Source: Marasmius tenuissimus (lineage: Eukaryota > Basidiomycota > Agaricomycetes > Agaricales > Marasmiaceae). Taken from it: DNA of 64,000 nt. How positions within the stretch are numbered: position 1 is the first letter of the stretch; every line of letters starts with the position of its first letter. The stretch lies in the NCBI GenBank assembly GCA_029532415.1, contig JAQOTA010000002.1, positions 186,001 through 250,000 of the forward strand. Reading direction: 5' to 3'. The notes beneath the pieces are model-generated. The model was given only the letters and a program-made list of their open reading frames with translations. It did not search any database and was not told where the DNA came from. Position numbers and translations under genes: made by a program. Below are positions 1 to 11,308 of the stretch, in pieces.

Positions 1-1633
1 TTTGAGTTGCGATATAGCCGTAGACTCTGTCTGATCATGACCCATATAGTGCGGAAGAAATCTAAGTCCAAAGCCCTTGTCGGCATATTTGAAGATCCTA
101 AAGAAAAAAAATTAGCCAAAGCACGATAGAGACGCCACTGAGGCCGAGCATTGTACTCACCGTTCTTCTCTTGTGGCCTTTCTGTCGCCAAGATAATGGC
201 CGTGCACCAAGTCCATCGTGAATGATGTGAATCCCGCTGTATCGGAGTTAACGCATTAGTAGCTCCCTATGTCAGAATCAATCCGAGCCACTGACTTTCC
301 ATTGCACGAACAAAGCGGGGAAGCATCCAGACACTCGAACCATCGTATCCAACCGCACAGGGATCCAGATCAAAATTCAGAAGTACGTCGCGAGGGTTGT
401 CAACGAGCTTCAGGACTATTTGCACGCGTTTCGTTGGCCAGGACGAGTACAAGGTGACGCTTTGGGAGTTTCTGACCGCTAAAAATGGAGCATCGGGTGG
501 AATATTAGATTGGTAGACTTGAGCAACATGCTCGATTCTCTTGAGCGCTTCTTGGGCGCTTACACCCCAGATATAGAGGTCGATATCCGAGTTGGACCAC
601 GCCTGCTTAGAGTGCGCGCCTTCTTCCGAGCATTCGGGGGTGATCAACGCCCCAAGGACGGATCCGCCTGCCACAAATATATTCGACCAATCGAGGCCTT
701 TGAGTACGTTTCCCGAGATCAGCTCCCAGCTGGAGTTGAAGGCGACCTGCGACGGTTGCACAAAGATTATCTTCTCTCGCCTCTCGCCAAGGATGCAGAA
801 ACCAGGTGAAGAAGTAGGACGATAGATTTTCAGGTGCGCTGGCGATAATTCGTAAGGTTCACTGAGAACCGTCGGGAGTTGCGTGAGCTCCACAAGCCCA
901 AAGGTCCATGTCGCTGAGACCTGCGCCCCTCGAGAACGAGCACGTAGGAATGCCTCGTTGTTCGTGATCCTGAATGTAAGGTTGAATTGAGAGTATTGAT
1001 ATGATTCGCTGCATTTACTCACCATTCATCTACGTCCGAGACAAGTTCAGTAATTGTGCCAGTAGTACCGTGACCCAAGTCGGCAGAAGCTCCCTTCTCC
1101 GACGCTAACAACGCCAGCCCTGTCTGCCTAAGAGCGAAAGGTAGTTGTACCCAGGTCCAAATAAGGCCCCGTTGGTTCTTTGGGACGCCTTTAGCCTCTG
1201 CAAGTCGAACGATAATATCGATGTCGGCCTCTGGGCTCTCGCCTGCATTTTCAGGAAGAAATGATAACCAATCGACACCAAAAATCTCGGGGGATTTCTG
1301 CCTGGCCTCAAACTCCTGTTGCTGTAACTCCCAACGCTTGATGTTGTCCAGCACGATCTCCTCCAGTGAATAAGTTGAGTTCTCCATTCGAGTCAGGTGT
1401 CGTACGAAAGTTGTGAGGTATGAAGAGGAGAAGATACATCCACACTGCTTACAGGCGGGCTTAAGTAGCAAATTGCCAATGAAGACATGTTGATTGAGGC
1501 CGCCACCTCCGATCGCCTCGAGTATAGAGAGCCGAAGCGCATTGTGCAAGTATCGGTCAACCTTCATGAGGTCTAAGATTTGGATATTGATATAGGTATT
1601 GAGTGGTTGCATCGGGTGAGCACTACATTGCAT
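1..1633 (-). CDS. Nucleotidyltransferase-fold-like protein, 3' end outside window
   Basis: Hand-spliced exons are 1633-1023, 969-296, 236-161 and 97-1. Introns of 53, 59 and 63 bp have GT-AG ends and all junctions keep phase. The protein contains GGSVLGAL, then SDIDLYIWG, then NFDLDPCA. This is the G-G-S...D-x-D...D arrangement of the polymerase-beta-like nucleotidyltransferase fold. Downstream exons add TMDLVHGHYLGDR and IFKYADKGFGLRF, as I recall from repetitive orphan proteins of Agaricomycetes. The N-terminal half is unrecognised. Family knowledge says such folds move nucleotidyl groups, but no substrate can be inferred. A start at 1633 is chosen because ATG opens the frame; a second ATG lies 7 codons in. 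The reading frame is still open at base 1. Confidence 0.72.
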
Positions 1634-4020
1634 TCGTGTTGGTCAATGCCAACAATGGAATGATGTGTCAGGATAGTATCTGTTGGCCGCTGTTCGATGC
1701 TGAAGCGCTGAGATCTGAGATTAGACAATAAGTTGAATTCAAAACCAAGTTAGACTCGCGTGAGTGACTCGTCTAGACAATGTAACACAATTAAATTATG
1801 ACTACAGGGCCCAGATCTATGAAATAAGGCCATTCCTCAATGAAGAGGACTAGTACTTATCTGTCGTGGGGGTCAGAAAATCCATTGCGCACGGTATTTC
1901 CCTACTATGTACTTATAATTACCATCTGAATCCCAGTGAAATCCGACGCCAGGCTCGTCTGAGCTCAGACGAGAATAGCCGCACCCTGACAGTAACTATT
2001 GACGAACTTCCGCTACACTTCGTCAGAGTGTTTGAGAATAGACGAGACTAGACGATGGTATTCGGGTAGCACTAGCTACTACAGGATACACACTGGATTG
2101 TGGTCACGATAGCAGACGAGAACTGACGAAAGCTACTGGCGTCGTCTGGATACTGATATAGATACACGCACCATCCCATTGCCTCCAGCTATCTCGTGAT
2201 GGGCTCTGGCTGTGGCTTGTCAGTGGTATAGCACTGAGATGCATACACCACTGTTCTGGCTTCTGTGCTCGGTGATAGACGTTCTTGAGGTCTAGCACGT
2301 CGCTCAAGTCAGTGCCACGGCATAAAAGAATTGTGCAAATACATTGAGCCTCGTAAATCCTCTTGAAATTGCCCTGGGCCATGGCCTCCCAAGCAGCGTG
2401 CAAATGTTCGTGGTCCCTACTGGTCCAAATCAGTCAGGTCCGAAATGAAAAGGACGAGCAGACGTACTGTTTCTGATACACTGAAGGGAAGACGGGACTG
2501 TATGCCATTGGGAGCGACACGTCAATCCAGGCGAAGTCGGAAGTAAGTCGAACTTACTATGGTCAATTTTGCGTAGATCGAGGAGTATTGGCGGCGAGAC
2601 TCAGAGAAAATAGGGATAATCGCGCGGTGTTTAGCTACAAGTTCGAGAGTCGAGACTAGTTTCGCGTATCGCTCGTTGCAGGGATGATATTGGTGACTAT
2701 ATAAACGACAAGAACTCGATCATGTTGAATAGAGGGCTGAGTGACACTTACTTTCTTTCGCCCAGCAGTGTGTCATTCTGCCCCATTTACACCACCAGAT
2801 CTATCACTTCTTCTGATTCTAAGGTAGGCAACGACTTGTAAGGATCGCTTTAATTACGCTGACTGCGTTTCTAAAAAGAATGTCGAGCTCAGTCTCGTAA
2901 AATCAGTCTTTTTTACTGCTGCACAGACTCTGAGGCACATTACCTTGTCGCCGTCGCGTCGAATGTGTTTAGGAGGGTATGCCGACAGAATTAGAAACTG
3001 AAGCTTGCTATAATTATCGAAGCATGATGGACGTCTGGTGTTTGTGAGAGGAAGCCAATGGACGAAGGGGGAGGAGTGCAGATTTGGCTCAGAGCCTGTC
3101 GATGTGGTGGTGGCGAGAGGGAAGGGGCATAGGCACGCTGAGAATTAGAACAGAAGCATGTCCCTACCTTACGATGGTGAGGCAGGAAATAGGAGGAAGA
3201 GGGCATGATAAGCTGGGTAGCTGCGAGCGATGGACGCGGAGGGCGGGTAAATAAAACTTCGCTCGATTTGGCAGGCTGGACATAAGGGGAAACGGACGGG
3301 CGGACCGCAACCCCCGCTCGATCGGAAATTCCCGTTTTATTACAGGCCCGACTGTACCGTATGCTTGCCACAGTCAGGTCGGTTACAGCCTACAGGCCTA
3401 GCTGAGAATGTCGCGGCCCTTGCAAGTTGCGTTCATGTACAGACCTGTTCTTTGGCGCGGCCTTAGCATCGTTTTCCGAACTATTTCAGCTAGCTGGCCT
3501 GGCAAAATATCAAAAATGTCATGCAAATTGAACATCTTGTCTGGACTCTTCGTCCGACATTTAGAGCCATCACACTCCGTCGCCGGGTTTCGCTGGGTCC
3601 GAATTCTCATGATACAAGTTGCATGAAATGATAATTTTCATGACCATGTATTCCGGATCCGGGATCCAGAACTCGAGGGTCCTGGAGACGTATTTGAGAG
3701 ACTCACGAATTGTCCACCCTTTCGCCGGTATTGTCTCATTGTGCTCGACCGTTTCGAAGATTCTGTTCTGTATATGATTTGTACCAAGCTCGACTCGGAA
3801 ATTTCAGAGGGAGGTGGTCGGCTTGGACTCCAGCGCGGTCAGCTCTCTCAACTTAATGAAGAAAATAGTCTCTCCTTCAATTAAAATCAGTTAGTCTGAC
3901 GTGAGGGCGATTATGGAGCTGATCGACTGAGGGACATGGAGAGAACTTGAGCGGGGTAGGGCAAGGGAATCTATCTAAAGACTAAAAGTAAGCGATGCGT
4001 AACACATATGGACCTTTTGC
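1634..4020. other. 2.4 kb without a confident gene
   Basis: Short open frames occur on both strands (for example 2104-2403 and 2991-3371 on the minus strand). None has splice-linked neighbours, domain motifs or convincing composition. I see no inverted repeats or tandem arrays of note apart from a short GGATCC-rich palindrome near 3655-3668. It probably holds promoter sequence for the leftmost gene and decayed repeats. Confidence 0.5.
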
Positions 4021-5275
4021 TCATTGGCGTAGTTTCCTACTCGCAAATTTGTAAGTCGTGCACTGTATATAAAGGCATTCGTGATCACTACGTACCGAAC
4101 TCGAGGTTTGTATCCAGGATGATAATCAGCTGCAACTTGCGCGCAACTGGGTTGCGATTGTCGTGGTCTTTGAATCTGCTAAACAGGATTTGATTGCATC
4201 TCATCTTGCTTGGCAAGCTTTGAAGTTGGTTCGGACTCACCACGCAAGCCACAATTAGACCGGAATCTGAGCCTCTCGTAGTCTGCCTGCGTTTGGGGCG
4301 AGACTCAGGCTCATCACGAGCTTTTCGCTTCCTAGTACGGGAGATTGCATCCGTCAACGCATTTTGAACCTGGTCCGGGTCCTCTGTAACTCTTGAGCTC
4401 TCGGGATGACCCATACTTCAAATCAGCGTGAGCAAAGTGATTTTGATGTGTCGTTGTCGTATTTAGCTGACCTGTATTGCATGGCTTCTGGATCGTTTGT
4501 GACGAGGCTTGAGGTCGTATTGACAGCTTCTGGTGTGTGGCAAGTAGACTGTTAGCACTTGACGCCTATCACGACGCGGACTTGGGGAGCCACGATTACC
4601 TGGATGCGTGTCTTCGCCTATGGGCCGAGGAAAGCTGCTAACTCTCCTCATTCCTTGGCGAACCAATTCCGGACGACGTGAGGGAAATTCGGGCGAGTGG
4701 CGAGGAACTATCGCTACAGGACTGGGAAATGCACTCACATGAGTATCAGCAGGAAGACTTCGTGGTTTGTCAATGACGTACTTCTGTGTTGGAGACATCT
4801 CATAGGCAGGTTCGGACGGTTTCAACGTAGCTTCCAATGTTTCGAGTGCAACACTGACATCGACTCTCGCCTGATCATGAAGTTGGGTGGGAGGTCTAAC
4901 ATTCACATTGCTATCTGCTCTGCCAAAATCATAGTCGACTTCCATGGGTGGCGGTAGGCAGATCGTGATCTCTGAGGATCGTGGTTCGGTGGAAGGAAAC
5001 GGGGACTCGTGCTGGGGGGAGCCATCAAGCGGTAGCTCTCCGAATACGTTTGCAGCAAAACCCAGCGTACCCAGTCTCTTCAAGGTTTTGGAAACAGCAG
5101 AACGGGACACCTGAAAGTGCCGAGCGATGTCTTCGTGGCGAGCAGCTGGGTCATTTGCATGGAAAGCTTGGACGTCACGACTTGCTACACGTTGTTTACG
5201 GGACTTCGGATACCAATGTGGCTTGCGAGAGAGATTTTTACTGGAAGAGGCGCCGTCAGAAAGGTGCTCTGTCAT
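4021..5275 (-). CDS. Helix-turn-helix (psq/CENP-B-N-like) nuclear protein
   Basis: Five exons (5275-4600, 4529-4472, 4415-4241, 4178-4096, 4039-4021) join in phase to 336 aa. The first intron has a textbook branch site (GTGCTAAC). Residues ~28-66 contain RHEDIARHFQVSRSAVSKTL, a helix-turn-helix like that at the N-terminus of pogo/CENP-B-type transposases, so the protein probably binds DNA. The middle is Pro/Ser-rich and low in structure. Exon 3 holds basic runs (RTRKRKARDE, RPKRRQ) that fit nuclear localisation, and the C-terminus is basic (RVRRKLRQ). There is no DDE domain, so this is not a complete transposase. It could be a domesticated transposase N-terminus or an unrelated regulator. It is divergent from the MYND gene. 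Confidence 0.68.
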
Positions 5276-5918
5276 GGTGTAGATGGCGGGCTGCGCATTG
5301 TGATATTATATAGTAAATGTAGTGGTACTTAACTCGGGTTGAGTTGGATTCAGACACGACTGAGTGCCATGCTGAGAATCATTGCAGACCTGTATTGTGC
5401 CTGTTGCGGGAATAGGCATTGCACAGGAGATGATATATATCCGTGCTTGGCCAATGTATGGATTTTTCTTTAGGGAGATTGGCCGAAGATTTGGTGGAAG
5501 ACCCATGGTTACGGTAGGCTCATTGGTGTAATTACGTTCGCAATGATCCACAATGATTTGAATGGGAACCCTGCGCTAAGGCCCTAAGGCGTGCACTCAC
5601 GTTGTTGATTATGAATGTGCCGGATAGTTCCGATTCGGGCGTGCAATGACGCGATCAGTTGCCAATGGCTCGGAAATGTCAATGACCGCCTGTATCAAGT
5701 CTGTATCCTCGTCTATGCCATCTATTCATCGAGCTCATATTCCTTTCCTTTGCAATTGTGACTATTGATGTTGTTGCCAGCTAGGTATAAGAACATGTAG
5801 ATTGGTCCGTACGGGCCCAGACGAGCTTGTAATCTCCGAGCGAGGTAAGCTACTCGAAGGCATGGCACATTCTCGTTCTGACATATCATGGCGGCAGGAA
5901 ACTTCACAACTTTATATC

Positions 5919-7923
5919 ATGATAGACGATCGAGCACCGCTGTCTCTTCACCGCTTGGTTGCTGATGCAAACGCCGCTTACAATAGTAGCCGAATGGCTA
6001 TAAAGGAATTACGAAAACCAGGCCACCCTCCTCTTCGAAGCATCTCTTCAGTCACCGACACAAGGTCGATCACTGCGCTCCGCGTGATTGCAGCCCTACA
6101 GTCAGCTTACACCAAATCAAGCACCGAAGCCGCCTCCGCAATAAAACAAATTCGACTGCAATGGAGCTCGCTCAGCTTATGGATCAAGCTCCTCATCGAG
6201 GGCCTGGTCTTATCGGAGGACGTGTACTCATCCCCAGAGAATGTCGAGGCACTCGACCATGTGTTGATACTCCTCCCGTCACTATTAGACTTCTCCGGTG
6301 CGGAAGGAGTGATCACGGACTTGACATTTCTACATTGTCAGTCTCCTTTCCTGCCCCAGCTTATTGTTCAAGTATGGTTCAAAACTTTGGAGATTCATCA
6401 TTGGACCTACGGACTGTGGTCACTCCTCTTGATTGAGCTGGCAGCATCATCTCCATCTCCCTCATGGTATACGCCAATTTCAGAACCAGCAGAAGGCCGC
6501 GGTCAGGCCTTTGTCGGTCATGTTTATCATCAGCTCGAACACATCCCCATCATGACCTTACAGGATATTCGGGAATTTCTGGCTTTCATGTGCTGCCCTG
6601 CGTTGGAGGGATCGCGTCCTCTCTGCTCGTATATTCCTGGGCAGACCCTCCCCGCTCTTGTGAGCCTTCTATCCACCGTCACCCGCAAGAGGAAGGTTGT
6701 TCGAACGGCAGACGTGGACAGCGATGAATACGCGATCGCAAACGGCATCACTTTCCAAATTCTCTCATATATCTCCAGCTTTATTCGAGAGCCATACTTC
6801 GCGATGGAGGCCTTGGATGCTGGGCTGATCCGCGTTGTATTCAGGGTCCACCCGTGTTTTATGCGGACAGACGACCAGATAACTCCCCTGGTCAGAAGGT
6901 TTCACTACCTTGCATCCGAGATCATCGACCGAATCGCTATGCTACTAGTCTTCCCTGCGATTCTGCACCGGTTTTGGAAAGCACGTTCAACAGCCACACA
7001 GTCCCTGGAGGCAGGCGTCGCCATGAATTTTCCACTATTGCAGGAATCCTGGGAGCGAGCTCTGGCGAAGGCTTCAGCAATACATGAATTTCGACAGGCA
7101 TTGAAAGACCAAGTCTCTCCGTTATGCAACTATAGCCATGTACGTCCAAATTCTCTGACTCGACGTATATACGGACTTACTGTGTTTTAGTGCTCCGGTT
7201 TCCTTGCGAGGGAGGGCTTGGATCGGCAGCGTTATTTACGTTGCATGGGATGCAAGCTCACTACGTACTGCTCCCGCGCTTGCCGAAGGTTGGACTGGAC
7301 TCATGCAAATCATCGCGGGATATGCGTGCTAGCCTCATTAGACCGTGCGTATACATAGCGTTTCCACATATATGCTTCAACATTCTGATCTCACTGTCTT
7401 GTTTTCAGGGGAATCGCGACCGTCCATGATCCATCAAGAACGTATCTTCCTCCTCGAGTGGTTACTTCACCACATAAGAAGTCATTTGTCGACTGTTACT
7501 GAAAACCTTAACAGACACATCGCTGTGCTTCACCAGTCACCGAAGTGCTCTGGTCGTCTAACTGCCGCTCAACTGATGTCAGATGGGGAAAAGAATCCGA
7601 TCCTCCTCGTTCATCTGCATAAGCCCGGCAGTCCCACGACCGACGACATCCGTGTACTCAGCTTCGACAAGCCCGACTTGAAAGTCGATGATTCTGTGGG
7701 AGTCGAATGGGAAAATGCTCTTTTCAAATATTGGCGCGATGAGAGCAGTGTGACCAAGTCAAACATACTGGTCGCTGGACTTCTCCCAAACCACTTTGGG
7801 TATCACAAGACCAAACTTTGGGTATCCTTAATTCTCCTCGATCTTCCAATGGTCGAACCTTTACAATATTCCATTCCCAGCCGACCGTTCAGCTGTAATT
7901 ATCAGGAAGAAGAGGCGATGTAG
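5919..7923 (+). CDS. MYND-type zinc-finger protein
   Basis: Exons 5919-7139, 7191-7344 and 7409-7923 join in phase to 629 aa. Introns are 51 and 64 bp. The MYND finger spans the first junction: Cys pairs in CMGC and YCSRAC are followed by DW, H and C around residues 402-450. MYND fingers bind Pro-rich peptides in regulatory complexes. The ~400-residue N-terminal region is Leu-rich and helical-looking, as in the expanded MYND families of Agaricomycetes, and the C-terminal ~180 residues are unrecognised. The start is uncertain. A good leader-intron donor and acceptor (GTAAGC...GGCAG) lie just upstream, favouring ATG 5919; ATG 5862 would add 19 residues. The target is unknown. Confidence 0.82.
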
Positions 7924-8512
7924 GTACAAACACATAGACAATTCGATCGCTTAGCACACAGGACATCAGTGATCGGATTTGAGGCAAAAATAAGCCTCGA
8001 GGCTCGAGCTGAATCAACTTATAGATGGTACAGCCGAAACCGTCCCGCTCCCCTCATATGGAACCTAACGTGAGCTTGGCGGTTATTGGATGTTCTGTCA
8101 CAGGCACAAAAGAACGGAGGGAAAGCTAGAGAGGTACAAACCGTCCGCATAAGGTTTGAGCAATCAGAAAGTAAGAGTCCATATCAAGGGCTTTCGGAAT
8201 AGTGAGTCAAACAGTGAACTTCCAGCCTCCCCGAGCTAATGGTGGTTTATGGCACCCCGGGCCCACGCCTCTCCAAGAACTACCGTCAAACCCGATAGCG
8301 GCATCTAGAAGCTAATTTACATTCCCAAGCATTTAAGGCTGTATTTCTTCGTCCACCGCATCGCCCAGCAACTTGAGATGAATTTAGCTTATCTCTTTTC
8401 GGAGTCCGGACCATACATCTTGTAGGGCTGACTCCATGTGGAGACGATCTATGAGGCGGGAGTCCTCAATAGCAAATACTCTCGTTCCTGATCGCATGAA
8501 GACGCCATTCTT
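7924..8512. other. Intergenic, convergent 3' ends
   Basis: This stretch lies between the stops of the MYND gene (+) and the cyclin gene (-), so it holds two 3' UTRs. I see no open frame with coding character. Confidence 0.6.
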
Positions 8513-9240
8513 TCATTTTTTACTATTAGTATTGGTGGCAGAGAGAGAGCTACCACGTCGAGCACGCTTCTGGTGGCGTGGCCCTTTTCGGCCTCTCCTG
8601 ATGCGTTGCGATCCCTGTTCATGCCTAGGAATACTGTTTCTAGATCTTGATGAGAACTTCTTCTTGACCTCGGACGAACCTCGGTCTAACTCAAGCACGG
8701 ACCGCAACTCAGTAACATCGCACTCAGTCACCCGAAGTTCCCAGTCGATCATTTCGAGAAATTCACGTTCGATGCGGTTCAAATCGTGCTTTCCAATCAT
8801 CCCAGTATAGCAAGCCCAATCAGCATTCGGTATTGAACCGTCGTTCAGGTACTGGGCCGAATATAAGTATGTTTTCTTGAGCCGATTTATACTGAGGGAG
8901 CGCGCACCTTTGTTGCGAGGACGACAGATACCAGGAACACTTGTTCCAATGACCATCTTCGCAGAAAGACTGCTAGGTGTGGCCTTGCTCGCCTCAGATA
9001 CACCAAAGTAACAAGAGCCACGGGCGTCGTGACCTGATCTATCAAGAGAATTCCCATTGCCGATGTTCTCAACTTCGTGAGTTCGCAATCACGCCATGTG
9101 GACGGGCCGAAATAGTCTCCATCGTCTCCAGATTTGTTTGTTCGAACAAAAGATGGGGAGCATTGGGAGTTTTGGCTCATAAGAGAGGTGACAAGGTCTT
9201 GGACATGGCAGATGATAGACTCTACAGAGCGAGGCTGCAT
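8513..9240 (-). CDS. PHO80/Pcl-type cyclin
   Basis: Two exons (9240-8908, 8851-8513) with a 56-bp intron give 223 aa. The intron removes a frame break exactly inside the cyclin box: ...VVLATK joins YLNDGSI. Following residues NRIEREFLEMIDWEL and RVTECDV match the second half of the Pcl/PHO80 cyclin fold, with the usual Arg/Glu-rich helix. Such cyclins activate Pho85-type CDKs in cell-cycle, polarity and nutrient signalling; which one applies here cannot be told. The C-terminus is strongly basic (RRGRKGPRHQKRARRG), unusual for a short Pcl and suggestive of nuclear targeting. An upstream in-frame TGA supports the start. The gene is short but complete-looking. Confidence 0.82.
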
Positions 9241-9667
9241 CAGTGACTGTCATGTGATTTGTAGAATGTCTCGAACAGACTTGCCCCTTGCTCTTTTGTC
9301 TAGTTGTACGGAAAGGAGCTGCAGAAGGGATCTTGAGTGAGAAGATATATCAACCAGACTCGCAGGATGTATCATGGCTGAACTGACTTTCGAGTCTCTG
9401 GCATATCTTGCATTTTATAGAAGGCCATCGTATGTAGAATACCGTGCGGTGTAGATTACCATGCGGATTGGTAGCTTGAATTACTACTGGCAGTCGAACT
9501 CGACAATGGCATAGGAAAATCGAGTAGTTTGTATCTCTATCTAACTACTACTTAGTCGATCTACCGTAGTGTCGCCGCAATACTGATCGGCTGAACTTAA
9601 AGTGCTTGTTTTCGACCTCCCACTCTTACCATCCGACCATATGCATGGCATTGGCGAATGGGTGGCC
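9241..9667. other. Intergenic, cyclin promoter side
   Basis: AT-rich sequence between the cyclin start and the inverted-repeat element. No coding frame is supported. Confidence 0.5.
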
Positions 9668-9675
9668 CGTGACGT

Positions 9676-11290
9676 CACCTGATACTACCAAATAACCGAT
9701 ATATAAATGACGCTTGAATCGCTTCGTATACCGATATCTGTACAAGCGAATAGCCATATGTTACCGGCCAGGAGCTTAAAGTTGGAAAAATGGCAGGGAC
9801 TTAGAGCAGTATTTGCCCTTCTTGGGCAGTATCCCGCCGTATTCCGTGCTTTTACAGTTAGGGACGGGTCTTCTATGCCTCTGACGGGGCCTTTAACCTT
9901 GAGTGGACGGCGGATATGCTGCCTCCGCCTCCCCGGCATGCTTCTGCCATTTATAGGCATTTATTTGTTTGCCCCGCAGACCCTGATGGCATTCATTTGC
10001 CTTTTATGTATGACTATGAACCCTTTATCCCGCCGCTTGCCCGACGAGCAGCACTCGTTAGAAACCTTGCCCGGCATCAATGACTTCCGCCTACTCGATG
10101 CGGCATGCCATGTTTTCAATAGTCTTCCAGGTAGGTACTAATATATATGTGAGCTTATAATTCCACAGCCTGACAACTGTGCCAATGTTAGTATTACAAG
10201 CGGTGTATCACTGTATGCAGTATGAAAGACCGTATACCGCCGCTGTGTGAGGTGTACTGCTAGTATAGTAGTACCACCATATTCCAACCAATCACTAGCT
10301 CAAGATCTCACCGTTCATAGCCTTGTTCAGCTACCACCACTATCATTGTAAAACATGCCAGCCGACAGCCTCTGAATGTCTACTGTAACTATCAGTTGGA
10401 CACTGTCGGTATTGGTATTACAGAAGGGGGACAGTCGTAATCCGTTCGGTCTATTGGTAGGATTGAACAACGTTACCGATCATCCGGGATCAAAGCACTC
10501 TGGATGTATATCACGAATCTGAATGTAGATAGCCCTTTGTCTGTAGCATACTACATAGGTAGATGATGTTGTAGTGAATATAGTACATAGGCTACACTGC
10601 GCTACAGTATATCCACCGCACATCACGCTGTCTGCCATAAGGTAGGTCTCTGTGCATAGTTCAACTTCGCACTCTAGGCTATAGTATACAATCACTCGCT
10701 AGGTATCAATACAAGTTATACTAATACAGCGACCCTCTAAAGTTGAACACTAACTACTAATAAGATAAGGGCAACCAGGCGTCGAGATGAAGGCGGGCCA
10801 GTTCTACATTATGAGCTCCCATACAAATTAGTACATAAGTACCTAGAAGGCTATTGAGAACATGGCATCGAGTAGGTGGAAGTCATTGATGCCGGGCAAG
10901 GTTTCTAACGAGTGCTGCTAGTCGGGCAAGCGGCGGGATAAAGGGTTCATAGTCATACATAAAAGGCAAATGAATGCCGTCAGGGTCCGCGGGGCAAACA
11001 AATAAATGCCTATAAATGGCAGAAGCATGCCGGGGAGGCGGAGGCAGCATATCCGCCGTCCACTCAAGGTTAAAGGCCCCGTCAGAGGCATAGAAGACCC
11101 GTCCCTAACTGTAAAAGCACGGAATACGGCGGGATACTGCCCAAGAAGGGCAAATACTGCTCTAAGTCCCTGCCATTTTTCCAACTTTAAGCTCCTGGCC
11201 GGTAACATATGGCTATTCGCTTGTACAGATATCGGTATACGAAGCGATTCAAGCGTCATTTATATATCGGTTATTTGGTAGTATCAGGTG
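9676..11290. mobile_element. Non-autonomous DNA transposon with ~490-bp terminal inverted repeats
   Basis: Termini are CACCTGATACTACC at 9676 and its complement ending at 11290. The 8-bp direct repeat CGTGACGT flanks both ends (9668-9675 and 11291-11298), the expected target-site duplication. The arms (about 9676-10165 and 10803-11290) are nearly identical. The ~640-bp centre is AT-rich with no transposase. An 8-bp duplication fits hAT, P, Merlin or Kyakuja-Dileera-Zisupton superfamilies; I cannot choose among them. RNA from either strand could fold into a very long hairpin. Each arm carries an open frame (see the next entry). Confidence 0.88.
9856..10083 (+). pseudogene. Captured or remnant coding fragment inside the inverted-repeat arms
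   Basis: In the left arm one forward frame reads GAFNLEWTADMLPPPP, RHLFVCPADPDGIHLPF and MYDYEPFIPPLARRAALV before a stop. It opens after an in-frame TAG and has no start. The mirrored copy lies in the right arm (complement strand, about 11110-10885). Of three differences I could align between the arms in this frame, two are synonymous (GCA/GCG, GAT/GAC) and one is not (CGA/CTA). The other forward frame, which has an ATG, would carry two replacements at the same sites. I do not recognise the protein. Confidence 0.45.
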
Positions 11291-11308
11291 CGTGACGTGG
11301 AGCTTAAA

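Noticed and set aside
2991..3371. 126-codon reverse frame rich in Pro/Ser
   Set aside because: No splice sites, domain or upstream exon. It looks like chance in a GC-richer patch.
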